64,000 nt of DNA from M3007 sp046329435. GTDB taxonomy: Bacteria > Bacteroidota > Bacteroidia > Chitinophagales > Saprospiraceae. The notes under the pieces were generated by a model. The model was not told where the DNA came from. It did not search any database and saw nothing but the letters and a program-made list of their open reading frames with translations. Where the stretch lies: assembly GCA_046329435.1 (NCBI GenBank), contig JAXLUR010000004.1:186001-250000 (forward strand), given 5' to 3'. The translations under genes were made by a program, and so were the position numbers. Positions 9,331 to 17,928 of this stretch are shown here, one piece after another; positions within the stretch are counted from its first letter, which is position 1, and each line of letters starts with the position of its first letter.

Positions 9331-10836
9331 ATGAAGAAACTGCTCATGCACGGGTTAAGCCTCCTGGCTCTGGTCATCCTGCTGGCGAGTTGCGGCTCCA
9401 AAAAAGAACGCTCCTCTACCACTGGCTGGAAATACAACGACCAGAAATGGGGAGGTTTTGAAAAAGTTGATTACAAAGGGCAAGCAACAGGCCCGAACCT
9501 CGTCCTCATCGAAGGCGGTACCTATACCATGGGCCTCACCGATCAGGATGTGACCTACGAATGGAACAACGTGCCGCGCCGCGTCACCGTTTCCTCGTTC
9601 TACATGGACGAAACCGAGGTGTCCAACATCGACTACCGCGAATACCTCTACTGGGTTGACCGCGTATTCGGCGCAACCTATCCCGAGGTCTGGAAACGCG
9701 CGTTGCCCGACACCCTGGTATGGCGCGAAGAACTCGCGTTCAACGAACCGCTCGTTGAAACCTACTTCCGCCACCCGGCCTATGACTTCTACCCCGTAGT
9801 AGGCGTCAACTGGAACCAGGCCAACGAATACGCCAAATGGCGTACCGACCGCGTCAACGAAATGATCCTGATCGAAAAAGGTGTTATGAACACCGCTCCC
9901 GATCAAAAAGATGCCAACAACTTCAATACCGAATCCTACCTCGTAGGCCAGTATGAAGGCAACGTACGCAAAAACCTGCCCGACATCCGCACGGGCGGCG
10001 AGCGCCGCGTACGCCTCGAAGACGGCATCCTGCTGCCCGCCTATCGCCTCCCGACGGAAGCCGAATGGGAATACGCCGCGCTGGCCCTCGTCGGCAACCA
10101 GGCTACCAGCAAAGACGAACTCGTGACCGACCGCCGCATCTATCCCTGGAACGGCAACACCGTTCGCTACCAAAAGCGCAACAAGTATCAGGGTAAAATG
10201 CTCGCCAACTTCAAACGCAGTGGCGGTGACTACGGCGGTATGGCCGGCGCTCTTAACGACAAAGCCTTTACGCCCTCGCCCGTTACCAGCAACTGGCCCA
10301 ACGACTACGGCCTCTACAACATGGCCGGTAACGTAAACGAATGGACCGCCGACCTCTATCGCCCGATGACCTCGGCCGACTTGCGCGACGTGGACAACCA
10401 GGACCTCAACGCCTTCCGCGGTAACGTCTTCATGACGAAAAAACTTGACCCGGAAACCGGCGCACCCATCGAAAAAGACAGCCTCGGCCGACTGCAATAC
10501 GAACTCGTGGATACCACCACCACGGCCCTGCGCGACAACTACAAACGCCCGGATGCTTACAACTACCTCGACGGCGACAAAGAATCCGAAGTCGAATACC
10601 TCTACGGCAAAAGCACCCTTATCAGCGACAAAGCCCGTGTAATCAAGGGTGGCTCCTGGGCCGACCGCGCTTTCTGGCTCTCCCCCGGCACCCGCCGATT
10701 CCTGGAAGAAGACAAAGCCAGCAAAAGCCTCGGCTTCCGCTGCGCCATGACCCGTACGGGTAGCCCGACGGCCAACAACGAGCCGGAAGGCAACAACTTC
10801 AAAGTCAAAGGCAAAAAACACAAACGCCGCTATTGA
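9331..10836 (+). CDS. gldJ: Gliding motility lipoprotein GldJ
   Basis: A 501-residue outer-membrane lipoprotein of the T9SS/gliding machinery with a formylglycine-enzyme (SUMF1) fold. The signal peptide ends at the lipobox LASC (Cys23). Family segments include TGWKYND, LVLIEGGTYTMG, SFYMDETEVSN, RLPTEAEWEYAA, NMAGNVNEWT and a final GGSWADR and LGFRCAM. The N-terminal TGW-x-Y-ND and NNVPRRVTV stretch points to GldJ rather than GldK. The start is ATG 9331; 26 codons upstream are in frame but lack a signal. Codon use is strongly biased to C-ending codons, as in highly expressed genes here. A strong terminator follows. Confidence 0.85.
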   Translation: MKKLLMHGLSLLALVILLASCGSKKERSSTTGWKYNDQKWGGFEKVDYKGQATGPNLVLIEGGTYTMGLTDQDVTYEWNNVPRRVTVSSFYMDETEVSNIDYREYLYWVDRVFGATYPEVWKRALPDTLVWREELAFNEPLVETYFRHPAYDFYPVVGVNWNQANEYAKWRTDRVNEMILIEKGVMNTAPDQKDANNFNTESYLVGQYEGNVRKNLPDIRTGGERRVRLEDGILLPAYRLPTEAEWEYAALALVGNQATSKDELVTDRRIYPWNGNTVRYQKRNKYQGKMLANFKRSGGDYGGMAGALNDKAFTPSPVTSNWPNDYGLYNMAGNVNEWTADLYRPMTSADLRDVDNQDLNAFRGNVFMTKKLDPETGAPIEKDSLGRLQYELVDTTTTALRDNYKRPDAYNYLDGDKESEVEYLYGKSTLISDKARVIKGGSWADRAFWLSPGTRRFLEEDKASKSLGFRCAMTRTGSPTANNEPEGNNFKVKGKKHKRRY

Positions 10837-10851
10837 TCTTGAACCCGTCTT

Positions 10852-10893
10852 ACAAAAAAAGGGATGCTGTGTGACAGCATCCCTTTTTTTGTA
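10852..10893. terminator. Bidirectional intrinsic terminator after gldJ
   Basis: A perfect 10-bp stem, GGGATGCTGT (10861-10870) with ACAGCATCCC (10874-10883), is flanked by an A-run and a T-run, so it can terminate on both strands. Confidence 0.9.
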
Positions 10894-10958
10894 AATGTTT
10901 GTCACTCAGTTTCTTTGATATTTTTGGGAGAGGCGCTTTTACCCTGCCCCCCGCTTTT

Positions 10959-10966
10959 TACCTTTG
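10959..10966 (+). promoter_or_regulatory. TAnnTTTG element directly before murF
   Basis: TACCTTTG ends 5 bp before the murF ATG at 10972. If it is the -7 element, transcription would begin at about the start codon and the murF transcript would be leaderless. No TTG is at the standard spacing. Confidence 0.35.
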
Positions 10967-10971
10967 CTGTC

Positions 10972-12294
10972 ATGACTACGCTGGAAGAACTGTACCGGCT
11001 TTTTCGCATGCACCCTGAGGTTTGCACCGACACTCGCCGGCTGAGCCATGCCTGCCTGTTTTTTGCCCTTAAGGGAGAAAATTTTGATGGCAATACCTTC
11101 GCACAGCAAGCCCTGCGCGACGGCGCAGCCTACGCCATCATCGACGATGCGCACTATCAGACCGATCCGCGTTGCCTGCTGGTGCCCGACGTGCTGCAAA
11201 CACTCCAGCAACTGGCGCGTTACCATCGCCAGCATTTCGATATTCCTGTGATCGGCATTGCAGGCTCCAACGGCAAAACCACCACCAAGGAACTCGTTTC
11301 TGCAGTGCTCGCCAGCCATTATCCCTGCCATTTTACCAAAGGCAACCTCAACAACCATATCGGCGTACCCCTCACCCTGCTGGCCATGCCCGATCATACG
11401 GAAGTGGCCGTGATCGAACTCGGCACCAACCACCCCGGCGAAATAGCGGAACTATGCGAGATTGCCCGGCCTACACACGGACTGATCACCAATATCGGCA
11501 AAGAACACCTCGAAGGGTTCGGCAGCCTGGCCGGTGTAAAAAAAGCGGAGGGCGAACTTTTCGACTACCTGTCTCGTCGCGATGGTTGCGCATTTGTCAA
11601 TCTTTCTGAAAAATACCTCCCGGCAATGGCGCGTAAAGTGCGCAAAAAAATCGCGTACAGCCGCGTGGACATACTCGACCCCGCAGCCGGTTCCAGCCCG
11701 ATTGGGGTGCGGTTGACCACTGAAACCCCCTTTCTGAATATCGCTTTTTTGTCGGAGCACGACGAACCTGTCGAGGTACACACCCACATCGTTGGGCGTT
11801 ATAATTTCAACAACCTGATGACGGCAGTGGCGCTGGGCACATACTTCAAGGTCCCTTCCATGGCCATCAAATACGCACTCGAAGCCTACCGGCCCGCCAA
11901 CAACCGTTCCCAACTCCTGCAACGGGACTCCAACACCTTTGTGCTCGACGCCTACAACGCCAACCCGTCGAGCATGCAAGCCGCGCTCGAAAGTTTCCGC
12001 GACCTGAAAGCGCCGCGCAAAGTTGCCATACTGGGCGATATGCTCGAACTCGGCGCAGAAAGCCCCAAGGAGCACGAAGCCATGCTCAAACTGGCCCTGC
12101 GTTGCAAACTGGACCAACTCGTGCTGGTCGGCAAAGCGTTCGGGCAATGCAAACGCCCCGCCCGCGTATTGCATTTCGACCACGCCGCTTCGGCCAAAAC
12201 CTGGTTTGACGGGCAACATTTTCGCGATACGTTCTTTCTGCTGAAAGGCTCGCGCGGCATTCGGCTGGAACAAATTCTGGAAGACCCACGCTGA
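10972..12294 (+). CDS. murF: UDP-N-acetylmuramoyl-tripeptide--D-alanyl-D-alanine ligase
   Basis: Cytoplasmic Mur ligase adding D-Ala-D-Ala to the peptidoglycan precursor. The 440-residue protein has the N-terminal MurF domain with DTRRLSHACLFFALKGENFDG, the ATP loop GSNGKTTTK at 98-106, and the ligase motifs IELGTNHPGEI, VGRYNFNN and DAYNANPSSM, then GDMLELG. ATG 10972 is chosen because the upstream 36 codons run into the gldJ terminator and match nothing. recX follows after 8 bp, so the two form an operon. Confidence 0.95.
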   Translation: MTTLEELYRLFRMHPEVCTDTRRLSHACLFFALKGENFDGNTFAQQALRDGAAYAIIDDAHYQTDPRCLLVPDVLQTLQQLARYHRQHFDIPVIGIAGSNGKTTTKELVSAVLASHYPCHFTKGNLNNHIGVPLTLLAMPDHTEVAVIELGTNHPGEIAELCEIARPTHGLITNIGKEHLEGFGSLAGVKKAEGELFDYLSRRDGCAFVNLSEKYLPAMARKVRKKIAYSRVDILDPAAGSSPIGVRLTTETPFLNIAFLSEHDEPVEVHTHIVGRYNFNNLMTAVALGTYFKVPSMAIKYALEAYRPANNRSQLLQRDSNTFVLDAYNANPSSMQAALESFRDLKAPRKVAILGDMLELGAESPKEHEAMLKLALRCKLDQLVLVGKAFGQCKRPARVLHFDHAASAKTWFDGQHFRDTFFLLKGSRGIRLEQILEDPR

Positions 12295-12302
12295 CAACAA
12301 CC

Positions 12303-12785
12303 ATGCCTTTCCAACGCAAAAAAACAGGCGCCGGCAAACCGATTGACCCCAAAACGGCACAAGACCGGATGGAGCGGTTTTGCGCCTTTCGCGAGCGCAG
12401 CCCGAAAGAAGTGCGTCAAAAAATTGCGGAACTCGGGCTCAAGGGCGAAGAGGCCGACACCCTGTTCGACTATCTGCAGGAAGAGCGTTTTTTTAACGAA
12501 GAGCGTTTTGCCTTTGCCTTTGCAGGAGGCAAATTTCGGGGCAACCACTGGGGGCGCATTCGTATCCGTATGGAACTCCAGCATACGCACGGCATTCGAA
12601 AATCCCTGATTGAAACAGCGCTGGAGGCACTGCCCGAAGCCGAATACCGCGCCACTCTGCTGCGTTTACTGCAAAAAAAACGCGCCCAACTGGCCCCTGA
12701 CGACCCGAACGCCCGCCAGAAAACAGCCGCTTCCGCTATTCGCGCAGGTTTTGAACCCGAGCTGGTTTTTGATTTTCTCGACTGA
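12303..12785 (+). CDS. recX: RecX-family regulatory protein
   Basis: A 160-residue all-helical protein of the RecX family, modulators of RecA filaments. It has the triple three-helix repeat pattern, with typical segments CAFRERSPKEVRQKI, YLQEERFFNEERFA and GRIRIRMELQ. It follows murF with an 8-bp gap and has no recA next to it, which is common in this phylum. Confidence 0.88.
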   Translation: MPFQRKKTGAGKPIDPKTAQDRMERFCAFRERSPKEVRQKIAELGLKGEEADTLFDYLQEERFFNEERFAFAFAGGKFRGNHWGRIRIRMELQHTHGIRKSLIETALEALPEAEYRATLLRLLQKKRAQLAPDDPNARQKTAASAIRAGFEPELVFDFLD

Positions 12786-12850
12786 TTGCAGGTTATCGCG
12801 CATATCTACGCTACTCAGGAAACCTGATTTTTCCAAAAACTTGTCCAAAC

Positions 12851-12867
12851 CGTCCGTAATACGGACG
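12851..12867. promoter_or_regulatory. 17-bp perfect palindrome upstream of the GG-leader peptide gene
   Basis: CGTCCGT-AAT-ACGGACG is a perfect 7-bp inverted repeat with a 3-nt centre, 66 bp before the peptide gene. It could be an operator or the end of the recX transcript; no T-run follows directly. Confidence 0.35.
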
Positions 12868-12932
12868 ACTAATTTTCCGGTAATTTTATTGCACGATTTG
12901 TTTTCAGGTAAAAATTTCAACACCTCCGGATT

Positions 12933-13139
12933 ATGGCAAAAGAAAAATTTACACTCGACGACCTTAAGGTCAACAGTTTTATCACGACGCTCGACGATGC
13001 CCAAATGAAAGAAATCAAGGGGGGCACCATCGTGATCAAAGGACGCCGGTTTACTTACACAACGCGTTGGACGACCGTTGACACCCGGGTAGATCCGCCG
13101 TCGAGCACAGGAACGGTTGGGGGCAACAACGGCGCCTAA
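12933..13139 (+). CDS. Pinensin-like GG-leader peptide (RiPP-type precursor), Cys-less core
   Basis: A 68-residue peptide. The first half, with FTLDDLKVNSFITTLDD and AQMKEIKGG, has the leader typical of Bacteroidota lanthipeptide and natural-product precursors of the pinensin type, ending in a double Gly at 30-31. The predicted core (32-68) is rich in Thr, Arg, Val and Pro and ends NNGA, but has no Cys, so lanthionine rings cannot form. No modification enzyme or peptidase/ABC transporter is adjacent, although an ABC exporter half without a peptidase domain lies 2.5 kb away. The stop codon overlaps that of the convergent gene. Confidence 0.7.
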   Translation: MAKEKFTLDDLKVNSFITTLDDAQMKEIKGGTIVIKGRRFTYTTRWTTVDTRVDPPSSTGTVGGNNGA

Positions 13140-14677
13140 ACCTTCTTCTCCATCAGCCACTTTTCGTGCACCACCCGGGCAAACGTTCGGCCGCTCAGCC
13201 TGCTTTCGAGCCAGGCATCCAGGTCGAACGTTTGCAGCAAAGCGCGTACATCGGGCACCGAAGCCAGGCGTTGTATCGCTCCCCTCATTTGCCTGAACAC
13301 AGCCTTCTGCCGAGCCATATCGGGCGCCTTCATAATTTCGGACATACCCTGTATAAACCGCCGTTCCAGTTCGAGCAGGCGGTTTTTTTTGCGTAAAAAA
13401 CGGGTGGCCGAGCGCGTCAGCGACTCGAGCAGCACGGTGTTGCCCATTTCGAAATGCAGAATGATCAGCAGTATGCGTGCGAGGCTTTGCAAATCTTCAC
13501 GCCCTACCGTGCGCGGCTGGTTGAGCCAGTAATTGAGGTAGTCGAGCGCCTCGTCGTAACGCCGGCAACCGAAACAAATAATGCTGTATTGCGCAAAAAA
13601 ACTGCTGGTTTCGTAGTCGTGCAGGTCGTAGCGGGCTGCGTCCGACTGGCACTGCGCCATTTCCTGGCGCCCCTCCTCAAACTCGCCGGTGTAGATGCAC
13701 AGCACAAATTTGTTGGAATAATACTGCCGGTGAATTTTGCGCCGGTCGTCGTAAGTGATAGGCTTCAAAGCCCGGAGTTTTTCGAGGCTGCTGCGTACCT
13801 CGTCGTAGCGGCGCAGCAGGCCGCAAGACAAGATGAGATTGCTCAGCGCAGCGATATAGTCGGCGAGGTTTTCCTGCAAAAAATGCGGTTTTGATTCGAG
13901 CAGGCCGATCAGTTTGCCGCCCGTCTCATAAAACATTTCATAGTCGAGCGCGGCATAATAGTAGAGGTTGAGCGCCCGGTAATAGTACACCCTTGCCCGG
14001 TGCGAGGTCGCCAGGTCGGGGTTGGCCATAAAATCCTGCCCCACCAGCTGCCGGAGGCGCTCCTGCCGGTCTTCGCCGCGGTGCGAGGCTTCGCGGCGGA
14101 TGGTGGCATACACCGAAAAAAACGCCTTGCGGTACTCCGACACATTGCGAAGTTGTTCGAGGGTGTGCGTTTCTTCATACTGGAGATGCTCCAGTCTTTT
14201 GTGCAAAAAATCGGCGTCCATCCGGGTATAAGCCAGTTGTTTTTCCCAACGCAGGACTTCCAGCTGGTGCGCGAACGCTTCATAATGACGGGCGGTTTTG
14301 CCTGCTTTGTGCAGCAGTTCGCGGCAATCATCGTAATGCCCGCGCTTGAACAGCACGGCCACGCTTTGCAGCAAATGGTTGAGCCTGAACTCTACAGACT
14401 GCTGTTCGTCGTAGCCTTGCAGGCTTTTGAGCAGCAATTCGTACAAATAAGCCTTTAATTCGGAGTATTTCTGGCTTTCGAGTGGCTGATTTTGGTAAAT
14501 TTTTGTCTTGAATTTTTCCTCGTCGAATTCGTCTGAGCCCGCCATCGCCTCGAAAAGCCGCAGGTACTTGGTCTCCTGCCCCGGTTTGCCACGAATAAAC
14601 ATCCTGAAATACCGCTTTTCCTGCGGGGTCAGGGAGCGGATCAGGCGATGTAATTTGTCGGACGGGGTCTTTGCCAT
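13136..14677 (-). CDS. Hypothetical helical-repeat protein, 513 aa
   Basis: I cannot assign a function. The sequence is almost wholly alpha-helical, with repeating amphipathic helix pairs of TPR-like periodicity from about residue 60 to 480. The start is MAKTPSDKLHRLIRSLTPQEKRYFRMFI, a form seen in uncharacterised Bacteroidota proteins. There is no signal peptide and no catalytic motif. It converges on the GG-leader peptide gene with a 4-bp stop-codon overlap, which couples the two loci physically but not by transcription. A role as a cytoplasmic scaffold is a guess from the repeats. Confidence 0.7.
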   Translation of the reverse strand: MAKTPSDKLHRLIRSLTPQEKRYFRMFIRGKPGQETKYLRLFEAMAGSDEFDEEKFKTKIYQNQPLESQKYSELKAYLYELLLKSLQGYDEQQSVEFRLNHLLQSVAVLFKRGHYDDCRELLHKAGKTARHYEAFAHQLEVLRWEKQLAYTRMDADFLHKRLEHLQYEETHTLEQLRNVSEYRKAFFSVYATIRREASHRGEDRQERLRQLVGQDFMANPDLATSHRARVYYYRALNLYYYAALDYEMFYETGGKLIGLLESKPHFLQENLADYIAALSNLILSCGLLRRYDEVRSSLEKLRALKPITYDDRRKIHRQYYSNKFVLCIYTGEFEEGRQEMAQCQSDAARYDLHDYETSSFFAQYSIICFGCRRYDEALDYLNYWLNQPRTVGREDLQSLARILLIILHFEMGNTVLLESLTRSATRFLRKKNRLLELERRFIQGMSEIMKAPDMARQKAVFRQMRGAIQRLASVPDVRALLQTFDLDAWLESRLSGRTFARVVHEKWLMEKKV

Positions 14678-14886
14678 GAATACTCGAAGAATAAGCGGCC
14701 GAAAATTGTCAGATTTTTATCAAAATGCCAAGTTAGTCAAAGCCGCCGGAAGCCTGACTTTTAAGAAAAAATAGGTTTGGTTGGCCCTGAGAACCGGCGG
14801 AGATTTGTCTTGTCAATGGCCATTAACGGCAACCCTGCAGGCAAAAACAACAACTCCGCTATTCTCACGATCAAACTTTACACGCT

Positions 14887-15354
14887 ATGGCCCACGCTGT
14901 TTTATCCGCCGAAACCTCGGGCTTTCCCGATACGCCCCACGCAGCAGAAAGTTTACGCAGCGCCGTGTTGCATGGCCGATTACCGGCAAGTATGCCCCGG
15001 AGCGGGCACCCGTCCAAAAAAGACGGAAAAATTGTGTTGCCGACCATGGAAGGCCTGTGTTTTGAAAAAGTAAAACACATCGCCTACCTCGAAGCAAACG
15101 GCAACTATACTGTGTTGCATTTTACCGATGGCCGCCAGGTGCTGGTTTGCAAAACCCTTGGCGACGTGGAAAACATGTTGCCCGGCGCGGCATTCGTCCG
15201 CATTCATCGTTCGCACACGGTGCACCTGAGACACCTCAAAAAATATGTTCGTGGCAAGGGGGGGCATGTGATCCTGCAAAATGGCGTGACGCTCACTGTA
15301 TCCGCAGGCCAGAAAGATGATTTCATGCAGGCAATCCGGTACTATTTCGGCTAA
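14887..15354 (+). CDS. LytTR DNA-binding domain protein
   Basis: A 155-residue protein. Residues about 50-150 are a LytTR DNA-binding domain, with the signatures IAYLEANGNYTVLHFTDGR, FVRIHRSHTVHL and a C-terminal VSAGQKDDF. The first 50 residues are low in predicted structure and show no receiver domain, so it is a stand-alone regulator without a partner kinase beside it. The true start could be further downstream, such as the Met at residue 36. A strong terminator follows. LytTR proteins bind paired direct repeats; such a pair is seen before the nos cluster. Confidence 0.85.
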   Translation: MAHAVLSAETSGFPDTPHAAESLRSAVLHGRLPASMPRSGHPSKKDGKIVLPTMEGLCFEKVKHIAYLEANGNYTVLHFTDGRQVLVCKTLGDVENMLPGAAFVRIHRSHTVHLRHLKKYVRGKGGHVILQNGVTLTVSAGQKDDFMQAIRYYFG

Positions 15355-15477
15355 CCCCGACCGAAACCGGTTGCCGGGCCCAACCAGCCAGCCGTCTCCG
15401 GGCGTCATACCTGAAAAAAACACCCGTTCACCCCGAGAAGCCCCCGGCAAATAAACACATTGCAAGGGTTTGGTTTG

Positions 15478-15518
15478 GCGCCGGGCGCGAGAAGTCGCCG
15501 CCCGGCGCACCTTTTTTT
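15478..15518 (+). terminator. Intrinsic terminator after the LytTR gene
   Basis: A perfect 10-bp stem, GCGCCGGGCG (15478-15487) with CGCCCGGCGC (15499-15508), is followed by seven T. It separates the LytTR gene from the ABC exporter gene. Confidence 0.85.
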
Positions 15519-15606
15519 ACCTGCTTTCCAAGGATCGTATTTCCCTGGTGAACCAAGGTGCAGTCCGGGGTGTTTTGCCCATCTTTGCAGCCTCGAACGG
15601 AATGCT

Positions 15607-17397
15607 ATGAAACATCTGGCCTACCTCAACAAGTTTTTTTGGAAATACCGCTGGCGTTTTCTGCTGGGCATCCTGTTCGTCGGGTTGGTCAACTGGTTTC
15701 GCGTCAAACAGCCTGAAGTAATCGGCGAAGCACTGGACAAAGTGATTGCCAGTGTAAAGCACTACAACGAAACCGGCGGCATATCCGCCCACCCCGAGGC
15801 CTATCGCGAACTGGGTTCCCAGATCGGCTGGTTCGGTCTGCAACTGATCGCCCTGGCACTTGCAATGGGTTTGTTCATGTTTCTGATGCGGCAAACCATC
15901 ATCGTGATGAGCCGCCTGATCGAGTACGACCTGCGGAAGGAAATTTTTGCCCACTACGAGACGCTCGATCTCGCTTTTTACAAACGGCACAGTACCGGCG
16001 ACCTCATGTCGCGCATTTCGGAAGATGTCAACAAGGTACGCATGTACCTCGGCCCCACCATTTTGTATGGCCTCGACCTGATCTTTCTGTTCGTCCTGAC
16101 CATCACAGCCATGCTGCGTGTCAACCTGACCCTCACGATATGGTCGTTGATCCCGCTGCCGCTGTTGAGCATCTCTATTTACTGGGTCAGCAACATCATC
16201 AACAAACGCAGCGAGACCATTCAGCAGCAACTGGCCACGCTGACCAGCACGGCACAGGAGGTGTACAGCGGCATCCGGGTGGTGAAAAGCTATGCACAGG
16301 AAAAAGCCATGGGCGACTGGTTTGCCCGGCAAACGGAAGTATATCGCCAAAAATCGCTGCGCCTGATTCGGGTTGACGCTTTCTTTTTCCCGCTCATGAT
16401 GCTGCTGATCGGCGCCAGCACCATCATCACCGTGTACGTTGGCGGCCTGCAAGTGATTGCCGGGCATATTACCCCCGGAAAAATCGCGCAGTTTGTCATT
16501 TACATCAATATGCTGACCTGGCCGGTCACGGCCATCGGCTGGATTTCCTCGCTGACCCAGCAGGCCGCGGCCTCGCAAAAACGAATCAACGAGTTTTTGC
16601 AAACGCAACCCGCCATTACCAATCCCGTGGTCGATCCCAGACCCCTGAAAGGCCATATCCGCTTCGAAAATGTCAGTTTCGTTTACCCCGACACAGGCAT
16701 TCAGGCGTTGAAAAACGTCAGTTTTGACATCCGCCCCGGCCAGCGCCTGGCCCTGATCGGGCGTACTGGCAGCGGCAAAACCACCGTGGCCGACCTGCTC
16801 ACCCGCCTTTATGATGTCAGCGATGGCCGCGTTCTGATCGACGGTCAGGACATTCGCAGCCTCGATCTGGCCAACCTGCGCCAGCGCATCGGGTATGTTC
16901 CGCAGGATGTCTTTCTGTTTTCAGACACCGTGGAAGCCAACATCGCTTTCGGTCAGGACGGAATCACCCGCGCCGACGCCGAGTATTTTGCGCGCAGCGC
17001 AGCCGTTCACGACGATATTCTTTCGCTGCCCAAAGGTTACGACACGGTGGTCGGCGAACGCGGCGTGACGCTTTCCGGAGGGCAAAAACAACGGATCAGC
17101 ATCGCGCGGGCCTTTGCCAAACGCCCCGACATCGTGTTGCTTGACGATTGCCTGTCGGCCGTCGACACCAATACCGAAAGCCAGATCATCGGCTACCTCA
17201 ACGACGCCCTGGCAGGCAAAACGGCTATCATCATCACCCACAGGATTTACGGAATGCTGGAGTTTGATAAAATCATTGTGCTGGCCGACGACCACTCCAT
17301 CGCCGAGGAAGGCACACATGAGGAACTCCTGGCCAACAAGGGCTATTATGCCGAACTGTTTGAAAAACAGCTGACCAGCGAGGACTCCATGTCGTAA
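15607..17397 (+). CDS. ABC exporter half (fused membrane and ATPase domains)
   Basis: A 596-residue multidrug/lipid exporter half of the MsbA/LmrC/YheI class. There is an N-terminal six-span domain (about 15-320) and a C-terminal ATPase with Walker A GRTGSGKTT, signature LSGGQKQR, Walker B with IVLLDD and H-loop ITHR. The residue after Walker B is Asp rather than the catalytic Glu (LLDDCLSAVD), as in the degenerate half of heterodimeric exporters; no second half lies next to it. ATG 15607 is chosen because the upstream frame runs over the terminator. There is no C39 peptidase domain, so it is not a dedicated peptide maturase. Confidence 0.9.
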   Translation: MKHLAYLNKFFWKYRWRFLLGILFVGLVNWFRVKQPEVIGEALDKVIASVKHYNETGGISAHPEAYRELGSQIGWFGLQLIALALAMGLFMFLMRQTIIVMSRLIEYDLRKEIFAHYETLDLAFYKRHSTGDLMSRISEDVNKVRMYLGPTILYGLDLIFLFVLTITAMLRVNLTLTIWSLIPLPLLSISIYWVSNIINKRSETIQQQLATLTSTAQEVYSGIRVVKSYAQEKAMGDWFARQTEVYRQKSLRLIRVDAFFFPLMMLLIGASTIITVYVGGLQVIAGHITPGKIAQFVIYINMLTWPVTAIGWISSLTQQAAASQKRINEFLQTQPAITNPVVDPRPLKGHIRFENVSFVYPDTGIQALKNVSFDIRPGQRLALIGRTGSGKTTVADLLTRLYDVSDGRVLIDGQDIRSLDLANLRQRIGYVPQDVFLFSDTVEANIAFGQDGITRADAEYFARSAAVHDDILSLPKGYDTVVGERGVTLSGGQKQRISIARAFAKRPDIVLLDDCLSAVDTNTESQIIGYLNDALAGKTAIIITHRIYGMLEFDKIIVLADDHSIAEEGTHEELLANKGYYAELFEKQLTSEDSMS

Positions 17398-17430
17398 CGC
17401 CTGTTTATTTTTGTCCAAAGCCCGACCAAC

Positions 17431-17928
17431 ATGACGACGCTCAAATCCTGGCTTTCCACACCCTACGGCTGGCTCGAGATCACGGGCAGCGAGCTTGGCG
17501 TTCGTTCCATCCTGTTTCGCGACAAATCCGGCGAATCCTCCGCCGATATTCCCGACGATCACCCGATATCGGAAGCCCGGCGTCAGTTGACGGACTATTT
17601 CGCCGGTTCGCGCCGTTATTTCGACCTGAAACTCGACTGGGGCGGCGCTCCCGATTTCCACAAACAGGTGTGGGCAGCCTTGCTCGACATTCCTTTCGGC
17701 AAAACCGTTTCCTACTCCTACATCGCCGAACGAATCGGCCACCCGAGCGCCGTACGCGCCGTGGGCATGGCCAACCGCAGCAACCCAATGGCCATCGTGG
17801 TACCTTGCCATCGGGTTATAGGAAAGGCCGGCGAATTGCGCGGTTACTTTTACGGACTGGACACCAAAATGGCGCTCCTCCGGCACGAAAATCCAGTCCG
17901 TTTCGCCGAACAGGGCGAGCTTTTTTAA
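17431..17928 (+). CDS. ogt: Methylated-DNA--protein-cysteine S-methyltransferase
   Basis: Suicide enzyme that removes alkyl groups from O6-alkylguanine in DNA. The 165-residue protein has the full-length two-domain form, with the acceptor Cys126 in the motif VVPCHRVI, preceded by the helix-turn-helix with the arginine finger (RAVGMANRSNP). It lies 33 bp after the ABC gene and may share its transcript. Its stop codon overlaps that of the convergent bestrophin gene. It could be called adaB or ogt; family membership is firm. Confidence 0.92.
   Translation: MTTLKSWLSTPYGWLEITGSELGVRSILFRDKSGESSADIPDDHPISEARRQLTDYFAGSRRYFDLKLDWGGAPDFHKQVWAALLDIPFGKTVSYSYIAERIGHPSAVRAVGMANRSNPMAIVVPCHRVIGKAGELRGYFYGLDTKMALLRHENPVRFAEQGELF

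Noticed and set aside
9355..10905. 516-codon minus-strand frame opposite gldJ
   Set aside because: It is a shadow of strongly biased codons in gldJ and runs through the terminator.
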